Part shown: piece after piece, positions 8,587 through 17,306 of the stretch | Position numbering within the stretch: position 1 is the stretch's first letter | How the letters are laid out: the number at the start of each line of letters is the position of its first letter | Assembly: GCA_035546855.1 (NCBI GenBank) | Contig: DASZVY010000004.1 | Coordinates: forward strand, 1 to 64,000 | Direction of reading: 5' to 3' | DNA: 64,000 bases | From: Nitrobacter sp035546855 | Lineage (GTDB): Bacteria > Pseudomonadota > Alphaproteobacteria > Rhizobiales > Xanthobacteraceae | Program-made: the position numbers and the translations under genes | The notes under the pieces: generated by a model | Told to the model about the DNA's origin: nothing | Database searches by the model: none | What the model saw: only the letters and a program-made list of their open reading frames with translations

Positions 8587-9633
8587 ATGACCGATCCCTC
8601 CCGCCTCGTCACGCCCGAGCGCCGATCCGACGATGTCGGCGACACCGCGCTGCGCCCGCAAAAGCTCACCGAGTTCGTCGGGCAAGCGCAGGCCCGCGCC
8701 AACCTGCAGGTGTTCATCGACGCGGCGCGCAAGCGGAAGGAAGCGCTGGATCACGTGCTGTTCGTTGGCCCGCCGGGCCTCGGCAAGACAACGCTGGCGC
8801 AGATCGTGGCGCGCGAACTCGGCGTCGGATTTCGCGCGACATCCGGTCCGGTCATTGCGAAAGCGGGCGATCTCGCCGCGCTCCTGACCAATCTCGAAGA
8901 GCGCGACGTGCTGTTCATCGACGAAATTCATCGTCTTAGCCCACAGGTCGAAGAGGTGCTGTATCCCGCGATGGAGGATTTCCAGCTCGACCTCATCATC
9001 GGCGAGGGGCCCGCGGCGCGCTCGGTGAAGATCGATCTGGCGAAATTCACCCTCGTCGGCGCGACGACGCGCGCCGGCCTGTTGACCAATCCGCTGCGCG
9101 ACCGTTTCGGCATTCCGGTGCGGCTGAACTTCTACACCGTCGCGGAGCTGGAATTGATCGTGACGCGCGGCGCCCGCGTCCTCGGCGTCGGCATGACGAT
9201 GGACGGCGCCAACGAGATCGCGCGGCGCGCGCGCGGCACGCCGCGCATCGCCGGGCGGCTGCTGCGGCGGGTGCGCGATTTTGCCGAGGCGGCGGACGCG
9301 AAAGCCGTCGACCGCGCGATCGCCGATCATGCGCTCGGCGCGCTGGAAGTCGATGCCGCCGGCCTCGACGCGATGGATCGCCGCTATCTCACCACCATCG
9401 CGCTGAATTACGGCGGCGGGCCGGTGGGCGTCGAGACCATGGCGGCGGCGCTGTCGGAGCCGCGCGACGCCATCGAGGACATCATCGAGCCGTTCCTGAT
9501 CCAGTGTGGCTACCTGCAGCGCACGCCGCGCGGCCGCCTGCTCACCTCGCATGCGTTCAGGCATCTCGGCCTTGCAGAACCCTCGCGCGACGCCGCGCAG
9601 TTCGGATTGTTTGGGCAGGATGAGGGCGAATGA
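8587..9633 (+). CDS. ruvB: Holliday junction branch migration ATPase RuvB
   Basis: AAA+ hexameric motor that drives branch migration with RuvA. 348 residues. Visible motifs: LRPQKLTEFVGQ at the start, Walker A GPPGLGKTTLAQ, Walker B LFIDEIHRL, sensor 1 GATTRAG, the arginine finger region NPLRDRFG, sensor 2 RGTPRIAGRLLRRVRDF, and the winged-helix C-terminal domain. Its TGA overlaps the ATG of ybgC, so the two are co-transcribed. This is the last intact host gene before the ICE. Confidence 0.97.
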   Translation: MTDPSRLVTPERRSDDVGDTALRPQKLTEFVGQAQARANLQVFIDAARKRKEALDHVLFVGPPGLGKTTLAQIVARELGVGFRATSGPVIAKAGDLAALLTNLEERDVLFIDEIHRLSPQVEEVLYPAMEDFQLDLIIGEGPAARSVKIDLAKFTLVGATTRAGLLTNPLRDRFGIPVRLNFYTVAELELIVTRGARVLGVGMTMDGANEIARRARGTPRIAGRLLRRVRDFAEAADAKAVDRAIADHALGALEVDAAGLDAMDRRYLTTIALNYGGGPVGVETMAAALSEPRDAIEDIIEPFLIQCGYLQRTPRGRLLTSHAFRHLGLAEPSRDAAQFGLFGQDEGE

Positions 9634-9746
9634 AGCCGCCGCCGCAAACCGCTCACCTTGACGGCGTTATCCGCGATGGCCTGCATCACATGCAGGTCCG
9701 TGTCTACTACGAGGACACCGACTTCTCTGACCCGCCATTGTTGTAG
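9630..9746 (+). pseudogene. ybgC: ybgC 5' fragment, disrupted by ICE integration
   Basis: YbgC is the hotdog-fold acyl-CoA thioesterase encoded next to the tol-pal genes. The fragment starts with ATG overlapping the ruvB stop and reads into MQVRVYYEDTDFS, the conserved active-site strand in which the Asp is catalytic; intact homologues continue G-I-V-Y-H-A-N-Y. Here the frame leaves the family right after DTDFS and stops at TAG 9744-9746 after 38 codons. The departure point matches the 3' end of the divergent recombinase gene, so it marks the integration junction. The remainder of ybgC and the tol genes should lie beyond the far end of the element. Confidence 0.9.
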
Positions 9747-11410
9747 TATGCAGACTTGCCGATCTCTTTGCCTTTCCCGCCTTTTTCAGGGAAAAGTTGC
9801 TTCCCGAAGAGCGCGGCACTGTTCAGGTACGGCGTATATTCGTAGGGCATCCGCTTGCGGCCTGGATGCACTACAATACAGCCAATCAAGGTGCGGAAAG
9901 CGACTCGCGTTTCGGTCGCCTTCGGATTGGTCTTGAGCGCTGTGACGAGCTTCTTAACCTCCGAGCAGTAAAGCTCTCCGAACTTCGGATGGTCGAACGG
10001 GATCACGTTTCCGCTACCGTCGCCGAGCAACTGCAAGCGCGCATCAATATTTTCTCGCTCCAGGTCGCACTCATCGATCAGTTTCAGTAGCTCATCGGGC
10101 TTACGACGACTGTTCGCGATCGCGTAGGATAGGCGTTCGATCTCGGCAGTGAGTTTGCGGCGTCGACGTTCAAGCGTCTCGCGTTCGCTGCCTTTCTTTC
10201 GATCGTTCTTGCGCTCTTCTTGCCAGGCGCTCATCGCTTCCTCGATGGCCTTTGGAGAGAGCAGCTTCACATCGATGTTGCGGCAAACGTCTTTGAGTAT
10301 GACGTCCATGTCAAAGCTACGGGTATGCTCGCAGGTCCCGCGTTGATGCGCGTTGGCGCATGCTGCGCGCGGGCCGCCATCGCGAGACGACTGCGCAATT
10401 CGCATGTGGCCATTGCAAACCCCACATCGAAGGGTCCCAGCAAGCGGATGTTCATTGTTGCGCGGAACTACCTCGCGACGCCGCGGCTTGCCGCTCGGTC
10501 CGAACATACGGACAGCGCGCTCGCTGCGTAGCTTTTGCGTCATATCCCATAGCTTTTGTGGAACAATCCGAAGCTCAGGCTTCATGACAATGAGGTGATG
10601 TTCCTCCGGATTGCGGCGCTTCTGCTTCTTCTGCGTCTCCGGATTGAGAATTGTTGAGCGAACGTTCCAGTGGATCACGCCGACATACAGCTCGTTGCCG
10701 AGGATGCCGCGGCCGTTACGACCACCCGTGATGCACTGATGATTCCAGATCGTGCGACCAACTTTGTTCTTGTGGCGAGTGGCGCCGGGCGTAGGCACGC
10801 CTTCGCGCGTGAGATCGGCGGCAATATTTCTGGTTGACCGACCGGCGGCGTACTCCTCGAAAATACGAAGTACGATCTTCGCCTCATTCTCGTCGATCGA
10901 ACGCTCACCCGGCGCTCCAGGCGTCGGCCGATAGCCATAAGCATACGAGCCGGGAATCTTCCCGTTGACCACAGCGTTGTCGTGCCCGCGCCGAACCTTT
11001 TCGGCAAGCTGGGGCTTGTAGATCGTATTGTAGAGACTCGCGATGCTGATATCGGTAGCGGTCGCGTAAATCCCCTTCTGATCCATCAGCTCGACGCGAT
11101 TAAACTCGAAAATCTGCTTTAGACGCTGGATCGTTGCCGGATCGCGCGACAGACGGTCAAAATGCTCGACGATAATCACATCAAAGTCGTGGCTCCGCAC
11201 GCCGTCGAGCAGTCGCTGATAGCCGTCCCGCGCATCTTCGGTCAGACCGGACTTCGCCGCATCGACGAATTCACCGATGACATCGAGATTGTTGCGTTCG
11301 GCGACCTTACGGCAGAGCAATATTTGACCGTCAATCGAGGTCGCCTTTTGCATGTCGCTCGAATAACGGGCGTATATCACGGCTCTCTTTTTGGGTGACA
11401 CCATCGTCAT
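9707..11410 (-). CDS. Large serine recombinase (ICE integrase)
   Basis: 567 residues. N-terminal resolvase domain starts AVIYARYSSD, containing the nucleophilic Ser, with the VEHFDRLSRDPATIQRLKQ segment. A recombinase domain follows (GHDNAVVNGKIPGSYAYGY, PTPGATRH), then a zinc ribbon with CGVCNGHM and later Cys/His residues, and a coiled coil near 420-480. Large serine recombinases join attP and attB one way and need a directionality factor to excise. The gene points out of the element; its last few codons, including the TAG, lie in host ybgC DNA, so the C-terminal tail would differ in the excised circle. Confidence 0.93.
   Translation of the reverse strand: MTMVSPKKRAVIYARYSSDMQKATSIDGQILLCRKVAERNNLDVIGEFVDAAKSGLTEDARDGYQRLLDGVRSHDFDVIIVEHFDRLSRDPATIQRLKQIFEFNRVELMDQKGIYATATDISIASLYNTIYKPQLAEKVRRGHDNAVVNGKIPGSYAYGYRPTPGAPGERSIDENEAKIVLRIFEEYAAGRSTRNIAADLTREGVPTPGATRHKNKVGRTIWNHQCITGGRNGRGILGNELYVGVIHWNVRSTILNPETQKKQKRRNPEEHHLIVMKPELRIVPQKLWDMTQKLRSERAVRMFGPSGKPRRREVVPRNNEHPLAGTLRCGVCNGHMRIAQSSRDGGPRAACANAHQRGTCEHTRSFDMDVILKDVCRNIDVKLLSPKAIEEAMSAWQEERKNDRKKGSERETLERRRRKLTAEIERLSYAIANSRRKPDELLKLIDECDLERENIDARLQLLGDGSGNVIPFDHPKFGELYCSEVKKLVTALKTNPKATETRVAFRTLIGCIVVHPGRKRMPYEYTPYLNSAALFGKQLFPEKGGKGKEIGKSAYYNNGGSEKSVSS
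9718..9735. other. Probable attL junction
   Basis: To the left, sequence is ybgC coding DNA through GACACCGACTTCTC; to the right it no longer codes for YbgC. The exact crossover dinucleotide cannot be fixed without attR or an empty site. The recombinase stop codon (9707-9709) lies left of this point. Confidence 0.75.
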
Positions 11411-11594
11411 GTCGTTCCCCTATCGGCTGTCCCAAACCGTCTCTTCCATCCCTTGCAATTTGGCGTCCGATGGCGCGCGCCAACTCTAGCCAAATCTCCT
11501 CATTGTCGGGATTGTCCCAGCTACGAGGATGGGAAGGGTCAAGCGGTCGAATGATCGCCTTTTGCTCCCGAGACGATCGTATCCGGGCACGCAT
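11331..11594 (-). CDS. Small protein upstream of the recombinase
   Basis: About 87 residues from the ATG at 11594 (TTG at 11606 is possible). The core SHPRSWDNPDNEEIWLELARAIGRQIA resembles small proteins found just before ICE serine recombinases, but I cannot name a family. It overlaps the recombinase start by about 80 bases, more than usual, so the C-terminal third may not be conserved. The order suggests co-transcription and a possible accessory role in recombination; that is inference. Confidence 0.45.
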   Translation of the reverse strand: MRARIRSSREQKAIIRPLDPSHPRSWDNPDNEEIWLELARAIGRQIARDGRDGLGQPIGERHDDGVTQKESRDIRPLFERHAKGDLD

Positions 11595-11606
11595 TAAAGC
11601 GCCCAA

Positions 11607-12059
11607 CAGCTTAGTGGAAATTGCCGCGCAGCGCTATAGGCGGGCGGCAATGACGACTTGCACAGCGTGCTTCCGAAGTGCGGAAGTTAGATTGCGTCTG
11701 TTGTGACCTCCGTTTGACTCTTCGATTTTTTATCGCGCGATCATGCGATCGCTTTTTCAGCGCAAACTGTTTTATCGGCAGCGATCGCAACCCGGCAGGA
11801 TGCGGGGCGCAAACAAACATAACGGTTACTTTGAAAGCGCCCACGAAACGCTCAATCCGCGCGGTTGTGACTCCAACTATGTTGGCCGCAGTGCCCATGA
11901 ATGAGAATGCGAATTTCCAGGCAGTATAAAGCCCTGCGTCGAGCGTCTTCGTAGTTTCGCGAAATTGAGCGCAGGCGAACACGGCCTGGTGAAGCAACAG
12001 GACGCAAGATGCCTGCGCATGGCGGTGATGAGTAAGGAGAGTTTCGCTCGCTCTGTCGT
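11607..12059. other. Intergenic region, no supported gene
   Basis: Both strands carry only short low-quality frames without family resemblance. AT content is locally higher around 11700-11830, as expected for a promoter region serving the leftward recombinase gene and the rightward accessory block. No convincing repeat or terminator seen. Confidence 0.5.
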
Positions 12060-12333
12060 GATCGGCTGCGGATGAAGCCTTGCCGATCCGTGGAGGGGAG
12101 AGATGGTCTCGGCCATCTCTCCCCCGCGACTACCGCCTGTGCGATGGCAGGGCCGCGCACGCGCAAGGCGGCGCATCGTTTTCACGCGCCCAATCCGTCC
12201 AATCCACCTCGCTTGTCGCGCAGCCCGGCCATGCTCGCCGATAGCCGCCCCCCTCTCTGCCGAGCGCTCACGCGCCCCCGGGAGGCATGGCGGGGGCCAT
12301 GCCTCCGGCCTGCACAGAAAAAGGATTGGAACA
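12060..12333 (+). promoter_or_regulatory. Structured leader RNA, copy A (upstream of ParB-like gene)
   Basis: Shares layout with 17036-17306. Stem 1: GATCGGC (12060-12066) with GCCGATC (12082-12088). Stem 2: a 12-bp hairpin GGGGAGAGATGG/CCATCTCTCCCC (12095-12124). Stem 3: an 11-bp hairpin with GGGG loop (12281-12306) ending 27 bases before the ATG. Stem sequences differ between the copies yet pairing is kept, the mark of a selected RNA structure. AAAAAGGA is a possible ribosome site after stem 3. Function unknown; translation control or RNA stability are possible. Confidence 0.75.
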
Positions 12334-14481
12334 ATGGCAAGGACATCGAAGATGGCGAGGGCCGGCACGGTTGCGATGGTGGCGGAAGCAGCGGCAGACG
12401 CGGACGTTCGCAGCGTCGGAGAAACGGAAGCGGTTGCGGCGGTTGAGACCGGCGCGGAAACCGTGTCAGTCGCGGCAAACGGCGAGACGGTTCTCATCCC
12501 GCTCAACAAGCTGAAGAAGTCACCCCGCAATGCGCGCAAGACCCCGCACAGCGAGGCGGAGATCGAAGCCTATGCGGCCAGCATCGCCGCCAAGGGCATC
12601 CTGCAAAACCTCGTGGTGGAGCCTGAGCTTGACGCGGAGAAAAAGCCGACCGGCTTCTATCTCGTCACCATCGGGGAAGGCCGCAGGCTGGCGCAGTTGC
12701 TGCGCGTGAAGCGCAAGCAGATCAAGAAAACGGAGGGTATCCGCTGCGTCATCGACACGGCGAACGATCCGTTCGAAATCAGCCTTGACGAGAATGTCAC
12801 GCGCACCGCCATGCACCCCGCCGACCAGTTCGAGGCCTTCCGCGAGCTTGCGGAACATCGCGGATGGGGCGCGGAGGAAATCGCGGCCCGCTTCGGCGTC
12901 ACCGCGCATGTGGTGAAGCAGCGGCTTCGGCTCGGCGCGGTCAGCCCGAGGCTGATGCAAGTCTATCGTGACGGCGGCTTGACGCTCGACCAGTTGAGGG
13001 CCTTCGCCATCACCGAGGATCACGCCCGGCAGGAGCAGGTTTACGAGAACCTGTCCTATAACCGCGATCCGTCCTTCATCCGCCGCGACATCATGAAGAC
13101 CCACATTCCGGCAACGGATCGGCGCGCGATCTTCATCGGTGCGGAAGTCTACACGGAAGCAGGCGGCAACATTGTCCGCGATCTGTTCACGGAGGATCGT
13201 GGCGGCTTCTATGAAGACGCCGCGCTATTGGAGCGGCTTGTCATCGAGAAACTGGAAGGCATCGCCGCGCAGGTTCAGGAGGCGGAAGGCTGGAAGTGGG
13301 TTTCGGTTCATATCGATTATCCCCACGCCCACGGCCTGCCGCGCACCTATCCGCATCCGGTGAAGCTTTCCGAGGAAGACGAAGCCGCCTGCGCTGTCGC
13401 ACAGGAGGAATATGACCGCCTGTCGTCGGAGTATGAAGGCGCGGAGGAGCTTCCCGACGACGTGGACCAACGGTTCGGGGAGCTTGAAGCCGAGATCGAG
13501 CGCATCGACGCCAAGCGTCATGCTTACGATCCTGACGAGATCGCGCGCGGTGGCGTCTTTGTCGTGCTGTCGCCGGACGGAGAAGCCCGCATCGAGCGCG
13601 GTTTCATCCGTCCAGAGGACGAGAAGCCCGAAGCGGAGGAAGCCAGCGATGGCGAAACCGTCATCGATGGCGTGCGCGTCAACGGTGATGGCGAGATCAT
13701 CGAGGACGGCGACGATGCAGCCGCACATAACGCCGACGACGAGGACGCAGGGGATGACGGCACGCCGCTGTCCGACCTTCTCGTCCGCGAGCTGACCACG
13801 CATCGCACCCTTGGCCTGCGGGTCGCCCTTGGCGAGCAGCCGGACATGGCCTTAATCGCCGTCACCCATGCGCTCGCCGCGCAGAGCTTCTATCGCGGCG
13901 GTGACGCCCATTGCCTCGACATCCGCACCGTCAGTCCACCCCTTGGCGGACACGCGGACGGCATCGAGGATACGGCGGCGGCAAAGGCGCTCGCGGATCG
14001 TCACGCCGGATGGGCGGCGGACATGCCGCGCGACGTGGCGGACCTGTGGGGCTTCATCACCGGGCTGGACCATGCAAGCGTCATGGCGCTGTTCGCGCAT
14101 TGCGCCTCGCAGACCGTTAACGCGGTGAAAGTGCCTTGGGAGCGCAAGCCGCGCGCGCTTGAGACGGCTGACAAGCTGGCAAGCGCACTTGCGCTCGACA
14201 TGACCGCGCACTGGACGCCGACGGTGCGAACCTATCTCGGCCGCGTGACGAAGGCGCTCATCCTCGATGCTGTACGAGAGGCCGTCAGCGGTGAGGCGGC
14301 GGATCGCATCGCCAGCATGAAGAAGCAGCCGATGGCAGAAGCCGCCGAGCAGCTTCTTGCCGGGACGGGATGGCTGCCGCCGCTGATGCGCACCGCGCCG
14401 GTTGCGGAAGCGTCGGGTGGGTCTGTCGAGGACATCGGCGCGACCGAGGCAAGCGAAGGCTTCCCCGAAGCCGCCGAGTGA
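12334..14481 (+). CDS. ParB/Srx-fold nuclease-like protein of ICE accessory block
   Basis: 715 residues. After an Ala-rich leader, residues about 55-190 form a ParB N-terminal domain (IPLNKLKKSPRNARK, IGEGRRLAQLLRVKRK) with FEISLDENVTRTAMHPADQFEAF, followed by an HTH (GWGAEEIAARFGVTAHVVKQRLRLGAVSPRL). The rest, with an acidic low-complexity stretch near 420-490, is typical of ICE and plasmid ParB-like proteins often beside DUF932 proteins. It may bind centromere-like or regulatory DNA; no ParA partner is seen, so classic partition is unlikely. ATG at 12334 follows leader A; upstream in-frame sequence belongs to that leader. Confidence 0.85.
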   Translation: MARTSKMARAGTVAMVAEAAADADVRSVGETEAVAAVETGAETVSVAANGETVLIPLNKLKKSPRNARKTPHSEAEIEAYAASIAAKGILQNLVVEPELDAEKKPTGFYLVTIGEGRRLAQLLRVKRKQIKKTEGIRCVIDTANDPFEISLDENVTRTAMHPADQFEAFRELAEHRGWGAEEIAARFGVTAHVVKQRLRLGAVSPRLMQVYRDGGLTLDQLRAFAITEDHARQEQVYENLSYNRDPSFIRRDIMKTHIPATDRRAIFIGAEVYTEAGGNIVRDLFTEDRGGFYEDAALLERLVIEKLEGIAAQVQEAEGWKWVSVHIDYPHAHGLPRTYPHPVKLSEEDEAACAVAQEEYDRLSSEYEGAEELPDDVDQRFGELEAEIERIDAKRHAYDPDEIARGGVFVVLSPDGEARIERGFIRPEDEKPEAEEASDGETVIDGVRVNGDGEIIEDGDDAAAHNADDEDAGDDGTPLSDLLVRELTTHRTLGLRVALGEQPDMALIAVTHALAAQSFYRGGDAHCLDIRTVSPPLGGHADGIEDTAAAKALADRHAGWAADMPRDVADLWGFITGLDHASVMALFAHCASQTVNAVKVPWERKPRALETADKLASALALDMTAHWTPTVRTYLGRVTKALILDAVREAVSGEAADRIASMKKQPMAEAAEQLLAGTGWLPPLMRTAPVAEASGGSVEDIGATEASEGFPEAAE

Positions 14482-14489
14482 GCCGCCGC

Positions 14490-14518
14490 GGCCGGGGTCG
14501 CATCGCGCGGCCCCGGCC
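14490..14518 (+). terminator. Hairpin after ParB-like gene
   Basis: GGCCGGGG (14490-14497) pairs with CCCCGGCC (14511-14518), nine bases after the ParB stop. No U-tract follows, so it may be an mRNA 3' boundary or processing stem rather than a full intrinsic terminator. Confidence 0.4.
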
Positions 14519-14545
14519 AGCTTTCTGACATCGCTCGAGAATGTT

Positions 14546-14572
14546 CCGGCCGCGCCTGACCGGCGCGGCCGG
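14546..14572 (+). promoter_or_regulatory. 11-bp hairpin upstream of 14607 gene
   Basis: CCGGCCGCGCC (14546-14556) and GGCGCGGCCGG (14562-14572) pair perfectly around a 5-base loop, 34 bases before the next ATG. Position and stem length match stem 3 of the two long leaders. Confidence 0.55.
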
Positions 14573-14606
14573 AGACCTCGACCGCACGACAGCAGGACAC
14601 GAGACC

Positions 14607-14945
14607 ATGAAGACCGATGCAAAACAGCGGGCGACACTGACCCGCATGGAGACGGCGCACGCCGAGACCGCGCGCCACCTTGCCGTCATCGAGCGGCAGG
14701 TTGAAGCGCGCGCCGAACGCATGACGACGAGCAGCCGCGTCAAGGCTCGCCAGTTTGGCCGTGCCTCCGCCACCTGGAGCCGCGCCGACGAGCGCGACGT
14801 TCAGGCTAACGTCGCGGCGCTGCGCTTTGCGCGGCGCGGCGAGATCGATGCGCTGTCCCAAAAGCTGGCGCGGCAGGCCGGAGCCATCGCGGCACACTGC
14901 GTTCGCTGCCGGATCAACGAACCGGCAGGGGAGGGCGTGTCATGA
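14607..14945 (+). CDS. Hypothetical charged helical protein
   Basis: 112 residues from ATG 14607, rich in Arg, Ala and Glu and probably all helical. ERQVEARAERMTTSSRVKARQFGRASATW is a basic region. Not recognised as a named family, though small proteins of this type are common in this slot of alphaproteobacterial ICEs. Its end overlaps the start of the DUF2958 gene, so the two are translationally coupled. Confidence 0.65.
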   Translation: MKTDAKQRATLTRMETAHAETARHLAVIERQVEARAERMTTSSRVKARQFGRASATWSRADERDVQANVAALRFARRGEIDALSQKLARQAGAIAAHCVRCRINEPAGEGVS

Positions 14946-15313
14946 TGCCGCGCTTTCCCCGCACCGAAGCCCTGATCCCCGACGAACTGCTGGCCAAGCT
15001 GATCGAGAACGGCCGCACCAGCGAGGAGCGTGACGGCTTCGATCCGTTCCCGGTCGTGAAGCTGTTCACGCCTGATGGTGCCGCGACATGGCTCATCACG
15101 GAAGCCTGTCCCGAAGGCGAGGACGTTCGCCTGTTCGGCCTGTGTGACCTTGGCATGGGCAGTCCCGAACTCGGCTACCTGATGCTCAGCGAGATCGAGG
15201 ACGTGCGCGGCAAGCTCGGCCTGCCGGCCGAGCGCGACCTCTATTTCAAGGCCGAACACCGGCTCAGCACCTACGTCAAGCTCGCGTGCCATGCCGGGAT
15301 GATTGTCGCTTGA
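14942..15313 (+). CDS. DUF2958 domain-containing protein
   Basis: 123 residues covering the whole DUF2958 domain: IPDELLAKLIENGR near the start, FDPFPVVKLFTPDGAATWLITEACPEGEDVRLFGLCDLGMGSPELGYLMLSEIE in the middle. The family is found almost only on plasmids and ICEs near DUF932 and DUF736 genes; its biochemical role is not known. The ATG overlaps the preceding stop (ATGA arrangement). Confidence 0.85.
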   Translation: MMPRFPRTEALIPDELLAKLIENGRTSEERDGFDPFPVVKLFTPDGAATWLITEACPEGEDVRLFGLCDLGMGSPELGYLMLSEIEDVRGKLGLPAERDLYFKAEHRLSTYVKLACHAGMIVA

Positions 15314-15376
15314 AATCGCGATCCGGCGCGTGGTCGTGACGCGCCGCATCGTCTCCATCATAACGGAGGCACCGAC

Positions 15377-15790
15377 ATGATCGCGCTAATCGCCGTCATC
15401 GTCATGCTGATCGGCATGATGTGTGTCCTCGCCTACACGCTGGCGATTTACGCGCTGCCCTTTATGCTCGCGCTCGCGGCGATGCGCTTCGCCTACGGCA
15501 CCGGAGCTGGATGGATCGGCGCCGGTATCGTCGGCATTGTCGCTGGCGTTGCATCCTTCGGCATTCTGACCCTTCTGTTTGCCATGCTGCGCGCCCCGAT
15601 CCTGCGGGTCGCATTGGCGCTCATATTCGCCACGCCTGCCGCCGTGGCGGGATATGCGCTCGTGCATGGCGTCACCGGCGAGGCCGTTCCACCGCTGGTG
15701 TGGCGGCAAATCGTCTGCCTCGCAGGGGGCGCATGTGTCGGCGTGGCCGCCGTGATACGGTTGGCAACATCCGCTAGTCCGCAATCCTGA
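15377..15790 (+). CDS. Small multi-pass membrane protein
   Basis: 137 residues with about four hydrophobic stretches: 2-35, 40-75, 78-100 and 112-130, linked by few charged residues. No named family recognised. ATG 15377 follows ATAACGGAGGCACCGAC, a good ribosome site. It closes the first accessory group; 830 bases without a gene follow. Confidence 0.6.
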   Translation: MIALIAVIVMLIGMMCVLAYTLAIYALPFMLALAAMRFAYGTGAGWIGAGIVGIVAGVASFGILTLLFAMLRAPILRVALALIFATPAAVAGYALVHGVTGEAVPPLVWRQIVCLAGGACVGVAAVIRLATSASPQS

Positions 15791-16624
15791 GCCGGTTCGT
15801 TGAACGCGGAAGTTATCGGCGCACAAAATATTCCGTGCCGCCCCTGAGCGTGGGCGTCGCCCTGCGGGCCGGGCTCTATGCGCTGCTGCGGCGGCTTCCG
15901 AAGCCCCTTGCGGGTCTTCGCCTTCGGTCACGATCCTTGACGCGAAGAGAGGCGGCGGACATTCGCCGGTCGCCCCCGGCTCGCGTCAGCATCGCGTTTG
16001 GCGGTCCTAGCCAGCAGCGGAGCGGCAGACGTTCGTCAGATAGAGTTACACCCTGACCTTCGCGCTGGACCATGGTGTCGATCGAGGCCGGGAGCGAGTC
16101 GCAGCGGCTTGTGCTGGGAGGGCGCCATTACCTTTGTTGGCGTTTTCTTGCCGTGCCGAACACGATGGCGATGCGAGTGACGGGCGGATGGCCCGGACCT
16201 TTCGATTGTCGTCGATGACGGCGACATTCAGGACATCATCGTCTTGCCGTTGAGGTTCGGGTCCGTTCTTGATGGAGCCGAGATAGCCGTGTGCGGCGCG
16301 AAGCGAGAAAGTGTGCCTCCGATCGCCATCGCCAGATCGCGGTTTCCTCTGACTGTCCTTTTCAAGCCGCTCCCACGGGCGTCCTCGATTGGTTTGGTCT
16401 GACCGAAGACCGGCGACGAAAGCGTCGCCTCGATCTTGAACCTGCAACGTCCGCCGCCAGCTTTTTTCCGCCGCCTTCGGCTTTGCATCGCGAGCCAAAA
16501 AAGCTGTCGCCGGCCGCCCTCCACGTTGTTTCGGCCCCAAGGGTGCAGGCCGATCGTCCCCGGTCCGTCGACCATCATCGAGGTCGCGATGGGCGCGGCC
16601 CGACCAGCAGAAGGAAACCACGAC
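15791..16624 (+). promoter_or_regulatory. Long structured non-coding stretch before DUF736 gene
   Basis: No frame on either strand looks like a real protein. The second half holds clear inverted repeats: GGCGACG/CGTCGCC with AAAG loop (16412-16429) and CAGCTTTTTT (16458-16467) with AAAAAAGCTG (16497-16506) enclosing GGCT/AGCC. Such density suggests a structured 5' leader or small RNA for the DUF736 gene, or a decayed insertion. Promoter elements were not identified with confidence. Confidence 0.45.
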
Positions 16625-16936
16625 ATGGCTACGATCGGCACTTTCTCCCGCACCGAGAACGGCTACAGCGGCTCGGTCAAGACACTCACCCTCAACGTCA
16701 AGTCGGTGAAGTTCGTCGCCGCCGAAGGCGACAACGAGAAGGGTCCGGACTACCGCGTCATCGCCGCTGGAACGGAGTTCGGGGCGGCGTGGAAGAAGAC
16801 GTCCGACAAGGGCAACGACTACCTCTCCGTCAAGCTCGACGACCCGTCGTTCCCGGCTCCAATCTATGCGAGCCTGGTGGAGAGCGAAAGCGAGGATCTG
16901 GCGCTCATCTGGTCGCGCCGTCGCGCCGCCGACTGA
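16625..16936 (+). CDS. DUF736 family protein, copy 1
   Basis: 103 residues, the complete DUF736 domain: MATIGTFSRTENGYSGSVKTL, then NEKGPDYRVIA, GAAWKKTSDKGNDYLSVKLDDPSFPAPIYASL and a C-terminal LIWSRRR. DUF736 proteins are small single-domain proteins typical of proteobacterial plasmids and ICEs; role unproven. A second, more divergent copy is at 23086. GAAGGAAACCACGAC supplies the ribosome site. Confidence 0.88.
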   Translation: MATIGTFSRTENGYSGSVKTLTLNVKSVKFVAAEGDNEKGPDYRVIAAGTEFGAAWKKTSDKGNDYLSVKLDDPSFPAPIYASLVESESEDLALIWSRRRAAD

Positions 16937-17035
16937 GACCGGCCACCAGCGAGGCCCCGCGCAAGCGGGGCTTCGTCATGCTCATATCCGCCACCGCAAG
17001 ATAAGGAATACGGCGAGCTGCGCTCGCATTGTTCC

Positions 17036-17306
17036 GATCGGCTGCGGCTGAAGCCCTTGCCGATCGAGTGGGGAACCAAGGGGTCTTACCCCTTGCTCCC
17101 CGCAAATGCCGCCTGTTGCGGAGCAGGGCCGCGGCCTCGCAGAACGGCCGATCACCACGTCGGCATCACATCGTCATCCGCTCCGCTCGCCTCGCAGCCT
17201 GGCCCCCGCGCGCCGGCATGTGCCCCCTCCATCCCCGCGCGCTCACGCGCCCCCGGAAGGCATGTCGGGGGACATGCCTTCGGCATTAACGGGAAAGGAC
17301 AGGACA
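17036..17306 (+). promoter_or_regulatory. Structured leader RNA, copy B (upstream of DUF932 gene)
   Basis: Stem 1: GATCGGC (17036-17042) with GCCGATC (17059-17065), identical to copy A. Stem 2: CAAGGGG/CCCCTTG with outer GGGGA/TCCCC (17070-17101), different in sequence from copy A but at the same place. Stem 3: 11-bp hairpin GAAGGCATGTC/GACATGCCTTC with GGGG loop (17256-17281). Against copy A, two stem 3 pairs changed on both sides (G-C to A-T, G-C to T-A). A GCGCTCACGCGCCCC segment before stem 3 is shared. The ATG follows 25 bases after stem 3. Confidence 0.78.

Noticed and set aside
8296..9564. 422-codon open frame on the minus strand
   Set aside because: Antisense to ruvB, no family features.
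11611..11997. 128-codon minus-strand frame upstream of the ParB-like leader
   Set aside because: Low-quality composition, no ribosome site, no family resemblance.
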